A DNA stretch of 64,000 bases from Bin34 sp965219935 (GTDB lineage Bacteria > Chloroflexota > Anaerolineae > Caldilineales > Caldilineaceae), in assembly GCA_965219935.1 (NCBI GenBank), contig CBDCOU010000003.1:1984001-2048000 (forward strand). Direction: 5' to 3'. Shown here in pieces: positions 59,618-64,000 of this stretch (position 1 is the stretch's first letter; the number at the start of each line of letters is the position of its first letter). Below the pieces are notes generated by a model. The model was not told the origin of the DNA. It saw nothing but the letters and a program-made list of their open reading frames with translations, and did no database searches. The position numbers and the translations under genes were made by a program.

Positions 59618-60664
59618 ATGCCCCAACCCATCCGCACCGCCATCGCCGGTCTCGGCCGCAGTGGCTGGGACATCCATGCCAACCTGCTGGCGCCGCTCAC
59701 GGATCTCTACCGGGTGGTTGCCGTCGTGGACGGCGAGGAGACCCGCCGGGAGGAAGCCCGGACACGGTTTGGCTGTTCCACCCATACGGACTTCGGCGAC
59801 CTGGTCGCCAACGACGACATTGAGCTGATCGTGGTGGCCCTGCCCAGCTTCCTGCACGCCGACCTCACGGTACAGGCCCTGGAAGCCGGCAAGCACGTGG
59901 TATGCGAGAAGCCGATGGCCGATTCCCTGCCGGATGCCACGCGCATGGTGGAGGCGTCCCGCGCGAACCCGGGCACCTTGTCGATCTTCCAACAGCGCCG
60001 CTACAACCCGGACTTCGTCAAGGTCCGCGAAGTCATCGATTCCGGGGTGCTGGGACGCATTGTCCAGATTCGCATGACGGAGAACCGGTTCGGTCGCCGC
60101 TGGGACTGGCAGACCCTGCAGCGTTTCGGCGGCGGCTCGCTCAACAACACGGGGCCCCACTATCTCGACCAGGCCCTGCAGCTGTTCGGTCCGAAGGAAC
60201 CGGAGGTGTTTTGCGACCTGGACCGCGCCCTGACCCTGGGCGATGCCGACGACCACGTCAAGGTGGTGATCAAGGCGGAGGGCCAGCCCACCATCGACAT
60301 CGAGATTTCATCCGCCTGCCCCTACCCCGGCGAGTCATGGAATGTAATGGGCACGCAAGGCGGCCTGTGGGGCAACCGGGGTGAACTCAAGTGGTCCACC
60401 TTCGATCCGGCGAACCTGGAACCGCGGGTTCTGACGACCGAACCCACCCCCAACCGCTCCTACAACCGGGATGTCATTCCCTGGCAGGAACACAGCTGGA
60501 GCCCGCCGGCAGCCACCGAGCCGGTGTACACCCAGTACTATCGGGACCTGTTCGAGACGCTGCGCAACGGCGCCGAACTGAAGATCACGCCCGAAAGCGT
60601 CCACCGCGTCATTCAACTTCAAGAGCGCTGCCACGAACTGGCTCCGCTCGACCGGCGGTTCTAG
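59618..60664 (+). CDS. Gfo/Idh/MocA family oxidoreductase
   Basis: A 348-residue enzyme with Rossmann start TAIAGLGRSGWDIHANLL, intact catalytic motif HVVCEKPMADSL and the NNTGPHYLDQALQLFG segment. It should oxidise or reduce a sugar or sugar acid with NAD(P). It starts 27 bases after the 661-residue gene. Confidence 0.9.
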   Translation: MPQPIRTAIAGLGRSGWDIHANLLAPLTDLYRVVAVVDGEETRREEARTRFGCSTHTDFGDLVANDDIELIVVALPSFLHADLTVQALEAGKHVVCEKPMADSLPDATRMVEASRANPGTLSIFQQRRYNPDFVKVREVIDSGVLGRIVQIRMTENRFGRRWDWQTLQRFGGGSLNNTGPHYLDQALQLFGPKEPEVFCDLDRALTLGDADDHVKVVIKAEGQPTIDIEISSACPYPGESWNVMGTQGGLWGNRGELKWSTFDPANLEPRVLTTEPTPNRSYNRDVIPWQEHSWSPPAATEPVYTQYYRDLFETLRNGAELKITPESVHRVIQLQERCHELAPLDRRF

Positions 60665-60700
60665 CCGCCGCGCCGTACAAACCAACAGGAACAACAACTC

Positions 60701-61522
60701 ATGGCAGGCGAACCCCGCTTGATGTTCAGCACGCTCGGATGTCCAGGCTGGACCCTGGAGCAGGCAGCCGACACCGCCGTCGCAATCGGCTACGGCGGCC
60801 TGGAAATCCGCATGCTGGACGGCACAATCATTCCTCCGGACCTGAACGCGCCCGGACGCACCCGCATCAGGGAGGTCATGCAGTCGCGCGAGCTCCGGAC
60901 CATCGGCCTGGGCCTCTCCACCCGCTTCACAATGCCGGACGGCGCGGAGCGCGAACGCATGGAACAGGATCTGCTGGCCTATCTGGAAATGGCCCGCGAA
61001 CTCGACGTGCCCTTTGTGCGCACCTTCGGCGGCAACCTGGCGGACGGCCAGGCGACGGCGGACGGCATCAACAACGTGGCCGAGAGCCTGAACCGCCTGG
61101 CATCGGCCGCGGCCGATGCGGGGGTGACCATTCTGCTGGAGACGCACGACGCCTTCTGCAAGGGCCGGGATGTGGCCCGCGTCCTGGATCAGGTTCCTTC
61201 CGATCGGGTCATGGCGGTCTGGGATGTCCATCATCCGTGGCGCATGGGCGAATCGATTGAGGAAACCTGGGCCTGCATCGGCGAGCGGACCGCCCATGTG
61301 CACCTGAAGGACGCGGCCCACAGCGATGACGGCACCTTCCGGCTGGTGCTAATGGGCGAGGGCGATGTCCCCAACCAGGCCATCGTGGACCTTCTGGAAT
61401 CCAATGGATACACAGGAGCCTACAGCGCCGAGTGGGAAAAGGCCTGGCATCCCGGCATCGAGGAGCCGGAAATCGCGCTGCCGCAGCACTTCGAAGTCAT
61501 CATGGGCTGGCTGCACGGGTGA
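60701..61522 (+). CDS. Sugar phosphate isomerase/epimerase (AP-endonuclease-2-like TIM barrel)
   Basis: A 273-residue TIM barrel. Metal-binding pattern ILLETHDAF, VMAVWDVHHPWR, HVHLKDAAHS and GAYSAEWEKAW matches the xylose-isomerase/hexulose epimerase fold. It would isomerise or epimerise the sugar of this pathway. It ends the operon; a hairpin lies downstream at 61821-61855. Confidence 0.87.
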   Translation: MAGEPRLMFSTLGCPGWTLEQAADTAVAIGYGGLEIRMLDGTIIPPDLNAPGRTRIREVMQSRELRTIGLGLSTRFTMPDGAERERMEQDLLAYLEMARELDVPFVRTFGGNLADGQATADGINNVAESLNRLASAAADAGVTILLETHDAFCKGRDVARVLDQVPSDRVMAVWDVHHPWRMGESIEETWACIGERTAHVHLKDAAHSDDGTFRLVLMGEGDVPNQAIVDLLESNGYTGAYSAEWEKAWHPGIEEPEIALPQHFEVIMGWLHG

Positions 61523-61820
61523 ACGGTCCGTTCCCGATCGTCCGCGCAGCCTGTCGCGACTCGTCCCCCCTTTTCCATGAATTTGGGCGGGTTGGGCAGT
61601 GCGGGCAGAAGATCCCAATGCAGTTTATTTAGCACACAAAACAGCCATTACTTTTCCTTGAACATCCGGGTGCCCGGCCTGTGGAACCGCGAGCCGGGTG
61701 TCCGGGCCCCCTTCCGGCCAAGGCACGGAGACGACCGGCCAAGGCTGGAAGACCTTGAAACAATCGTGCGCGTGACGGTCGTCGCACTTGGTCGCACAGG
61801 CTCTGCAACCGCATGAGGGT

Positions 61821-61855
61821 CTCATTCGGCCGTACGGCTTCCGTACGGCCATGAG
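61821..61855. repeat. Near-perfect long hairpin upstream of dnaA
   Basis: GGCCGTACGG (61828-61837) and its complement (61841-61850) flank a CTT loop, and outside them CTCAT (61821-61825) pairs with ATGAG (61851-61855), leaving a 2-base bulge. It could terminate the sugar operon or act in origin or dnaA control. Confidence 0.6.
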
Positions 61856-62050
61856 ATCAAGCTTTCGCGTAATGATCCATGCCGAATCTCCGATACGGGG
61901 TGGCCGGAGCGCCTGATTCGGCAGTCGGCCGTCAGGTTGCTTGACACATAGTTATTTTTTGTCGTTGCCGACAAATTAACGTCGTTTCGGCGCTCGGATG
62001 CTGCCGGCCACAGGACGGCTCGTGATGGCACGCGCGGCCCTTTTGACGTG

Positions 62051-62081
62051 TTGATTCGGCTTGCGTCCCTTGTGCTACAGT
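62051..62081 (+). promoter_or_regulatory. Possible dnaA promoter
   Basis: TTGATT at 62051-62056 and TACAGT at 62076-62081 with TG before the latter (extended -10), spacing 19. It is the best promoter-like pair upstream of dnaA; weak. Confidence 0.3.
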
Positions 62082-62273
62082 GCAAGCCTCAGGCAGAAGG
62101 GGCCATTGATTTTAGAACCGTCGGCACGTCCTGGTTGTGGTTCGCCGCCAGGCATCCGGACCGGATCTGTTGATGCGCCGCAGCCTCCCCTTCTGACTGG
62201 TCGCGGAACCGAATTCGCAGCCAGTGGGTTTTGTGCAGAGGCTCGCCAGTCGCAGCTTTCCTCGGGAAGGTCG

Positions 62274-63674
62274 ATGGTTTCCAGCAACAACGCCCAGCAA
62301 GCCTGGCAGAGAGCCCAGGCTGCACTGGCCCTGCAGCTCACCGCCAGCGAGTACGACACCCTCGTCGGTCCGTGCCGTTTCTTCTCCTACGAAGACGGCG
62401 AGCTCAAGCTTCTGGTACCCAACTCGGTGGCCCGGGATCTGCTGGGCAACCGGCTGCGCCCGTGGCTCAAGGAACACCTCGCGCAACTGCTGGGGGAATA
62501 CGTCGACGTACACCTGATCCTGGATACGGCCGTGCCCGATGCCGCGGGGCCGGCAACGCCCTTGGAACTGCTGGCCGCACAAGCCAATCCAGCGGGGGAG
62601 CAGGCCGGCTCGTTGTCGCCGGGGGTCAACCGTCTTAATCCGGCCTACACGTTCGAATCCCTCGTAATCGGCCCCCACAACAGCCTGGTTTGTGAGGCCG
62701 CCCAGCAAATCGTCAACCTGGAGGCGAGCCATTTCGCCTCGCTGTTCATCTATGCCAACACCGGCTTGGGCAAGACCCACTTCCTGCATGCCATAGGCCA
62801 TCTGGCACAGTCCCAGCAGGCACGCGTGTGCCTCTGCTCCAGCGAACAGTTCACCAACGATCTAGTCACCTCCCTGAGACACCGAAAAGGGTCGGCGGAC
62901 GCGATGGATCGGTTCCGTCAACGCTACCGCGAAGTGGACCTCCTGCTGATCGACGACCTCCAGTTTCTAGCCAACAAGGCAAAGACCCAGGAAGAGCTGT
63001 TCCACACCTTTGCCGCACTCTATGCGGCGGGGAAGAAGGTGGTGCTCACCAGCGACGCTCCGCCCTCCCAACTCCATGGCTTGGAGCAGCGCCTGCAAAG
63101 CCGCTTCGAGGGTGGACTGGTCGTTGACATCGAAGCCCCCGACGCCGAAACCCGGCTTGCAATCCTGGAAGCCAAGACGCGGCTGTTCGGCTACGACCTG
63201 CCGTTGGATCTGCTGCAGCCAATCGCCTTCCAGACCTACGTCAACATCCGCGAACTCGAAGGAGTCCTACACCGCCTCAACCTGATCCAGAGACAGCAGA
63301 ACAGAGATCTGTCGCTGCATCAGGTCGAGCGGCACATCGAGTCGCTGACACCAGAGCGGGAACCGGTCGAACCGGAGTTGATGCTTAAAGTAATTTCAGA
63401 TAATTATGGCATCAAGGTCGAGGATCTGGTCGGCACAGCCCGCAACCGGAACACCTCCCGGGCCCGCCAGACCGCGATGTACCTGCTACACCGGGACCTG
63501 AAGCTGACCCTCAAGGCCACGGGCCAGCTGCTAGGGGGAAGGGATCACAAAACAATCAGCCATGGAATTCGGCAGATGAAACAGCGCCTGGCGGGCGAAC
63601 CGCAACTGGTACGCGACATCATGGAGGTCCGCAGTCGGCTGCAGTCCACAACGGCTGCCCAGGATTGGACATAA
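62274..63674 (+). CDS. dnaA: Chromosomal replication initiator DnaA
   Basis: A 466-residue AAA+ initiator. Domain I is at residues 1-80, a short linker follows, and domain III has Walker A NTGLGKTHFLHAIGH and Walker B LLLIDDLQFLANKAKTQEE. Domain IV carries the DNA-binding signature ARQTAMYLLHRDLKL and GGRDHKTISHGIRQM. Note ISHG where THA/VHA is common. The ATG at 62274 follows GGGAAGG. It is 61 kb from rpmH, whereas the two are neighbours in many bacteria; dnaN does not follow. Confidence 0.94.
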   Translation: MVSSNNAQQAWQRAQAALALQLTASEYDTLVGPCRFFSYEDGELKLLVPNSVARDLLGNRLRPWLKEHLAQLLGEYVDVHLILDTAVPDAAGPATPLELLAAQANPAGEQAGSLSPGVNRLNPAYTFESLVIGPHNSLVCEAAQQIVNLEASHFASLFIYANTGLGKTHFLHAIGHLAQSQQARVCLCSSEQFTNDLVTSLRHRKGSADAMDRFRQRYREVDLLLIDDLQFLANKAKTQEELFHTFAALYAAGKKVVLTSDAPPSQLHGLEQRLQSRFEGGLVVDIEAPDAETRLAILEAKTRLFGYDLPLDLLQPIAFQTYVNIRELEGVLHRLNLIQRQQNRDLSLHQVERHIESLTPEREPVEPELMLKVISDNYGIKVEDLVGTARNRNTSRARQTAMYLLHRDLKLTLKATGQLLGGRDHKTISHGIRQMKQRLAGEPQLVRDIMEVRSRLQSTTAAQDWT

Positions 63675-63917
63675 AGTGTTGAAACAACAATAAAGGTTTG
63701 CTAATTTCCTGAAACCGATCGCGGTGACGAACCGTTGCATTCGGCGCCTCCGGCCTGACGGCAATCCGCGACCCGGATGCCCCCGACCGCCGAAGCCATG
63801 GGACAGGGAGGCGGTCGGGGCTCGCGTCAAGGTGTCGGCCGCACGGATTCGAAGGCGGACAAGCCCCGGCCACACCCCGCACGAAGCCGGGGGAACCCCG
63901 CCCCGCGGGGCTTGAAC
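63675..63917. other. Short region after dnaA with inverted repeats
   Basis: Contains TGTTG-AAA-CAACA at 63677-63689 and an 11-bp stem (63781-63791 with 63810-63820, CCCCGACCGCC and its complement). AT-rich just after dnaA. No coding frame supported. Confidence 0.45.
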
Positions 63918-64000
63918 CTATCCGGACTTTGGTTCGGAATAGTCCCGGCCCAGCCAGGCCATCACGATCACGGCGCCAAGGCCCAAGGCCAGCAAGGCCA
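63918..64000 (-). CDS. C-terminal end of a membrane protein, partial
   Basis: On the minus strand the last 26 residues read ALLALGLGAVIVMAWLGRDY then SEPKSG and a TAG at 63918-63920. It ends in one transmembrane helix and a short tail; the rest lies beyond the window. Confidence 0.45.
   Translation of the reverse strand, partial: ALLALGLGAVIVMAWLGRDYSEPKSG

Larger units (their letters stand above)
61523..62273. other. Non-coding region upstream of dnaA
   Basis: About 750 bases with no recognisable gene. It holds the hairpin at 61821-61855, an AT-rich patch at about 61930-61980 and a possible promoter at 62051-62081. I find no cluster of consensus DnaA boxes (TTATCCACA-like), so an origin here is not proven. 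Confidence 0.5.

Noticed and set aside
63781..63820. 11-bp inverted repeat as a terminator of dnaA
   Set aside because: No T-tract follows on either strand and it is 107 bases beyond the stop; kept only as a noted hairpin.
63897..63913. GCCCCGCGGGGC palindrome as terminator of the minus-strand partial gene
   Set aside because: It is well placed just after the stop, but has no real loop and no U-tract.

Overview
The window looks like a chromosomal segment of a GC-rich, probably environmental or host-associated member of Chloroflexota. The 16S and 23S genes, lipoprotein-type YidC, phytanoyl-CoA dioxygenases, many Gfo/Idh/MocA oxidoreductases and Uma2 endonucleases fit uncultured Caldilineae/SAR202-like, sponge- or sea-associated lineages. 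This placement is an inference from gene content and from reading the rRNA by eye; no alignment was run.

Layout. At 1-6200 lie the tail of an SH3b protein, a strong terminator hairpin, a near-consensus promoter and then the classic origin-proximal block rpmH-rnpA-yidD-yidC-jag-(pfkB-family kinase)-parA-parB, facing a CBS-less guaB-like gene. At 7250-9750 lies an AT-richer island with a DUF3800 gene and an eroded ISAs1-type transposase. At 9760-18280 are a Gfo/Idh/MocA oxidoreductase, a polyprenyl-synthetase-like protein, a Crp/Fnr regulator, a lipoprotein with 14 RCC1-like repeats, a dead oligopeptide-ABC ATPase, a CBS/CorC protein and glmU. At 18490-23610 is a complete rRNA operon on the minus strand (16S, tRNA-Ile(GAT), 23S, 5S) with a readable promoter, candidate boxA copies and processing stems.

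At 23660-25750 are two divergent phytanoyl-CoA dioxygenase family genes. At 25830-31600 is a biotin-dependent acyl-CoA carboxylase operon (MDR oxidoreductase, carboxyltransferase, biotin carboxylase, biotin carrier) with birA divergent beside it. At 32060-48330 is a looser accessory region: a secreted WD40 protein, MBL hydrolase, HAD and Nudix pair, VRR-NUC nuclease, two Uma2 nucleases, a fatty-acyl-reductase-type protein, a lipoprotein sugar dehydrogenase, a TPR protein and a B12/radical SAM enzyme. At 48600-51720 is a two-gene redox unit, a glutaredoxin-thioredoxin reductase fusion with a Rieske-helical fusion.

At 51910-61520 eight tightly packed plus-strand genes (GH88-like hydrolase, SDR, old-yellow-enzyme-like protein, MetE-core-like protein, Gfo/Idh, a 661-residue protein of unknown family, a second Gfo/Idh, and a TIM-barrel isomerase) form what looks like an undescribed catabolic operon for an unusual, probably uronic or modified sugar. 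dnaA follows at 62.3 kb, some 61 kb from rpmH, which it usually neighbours.
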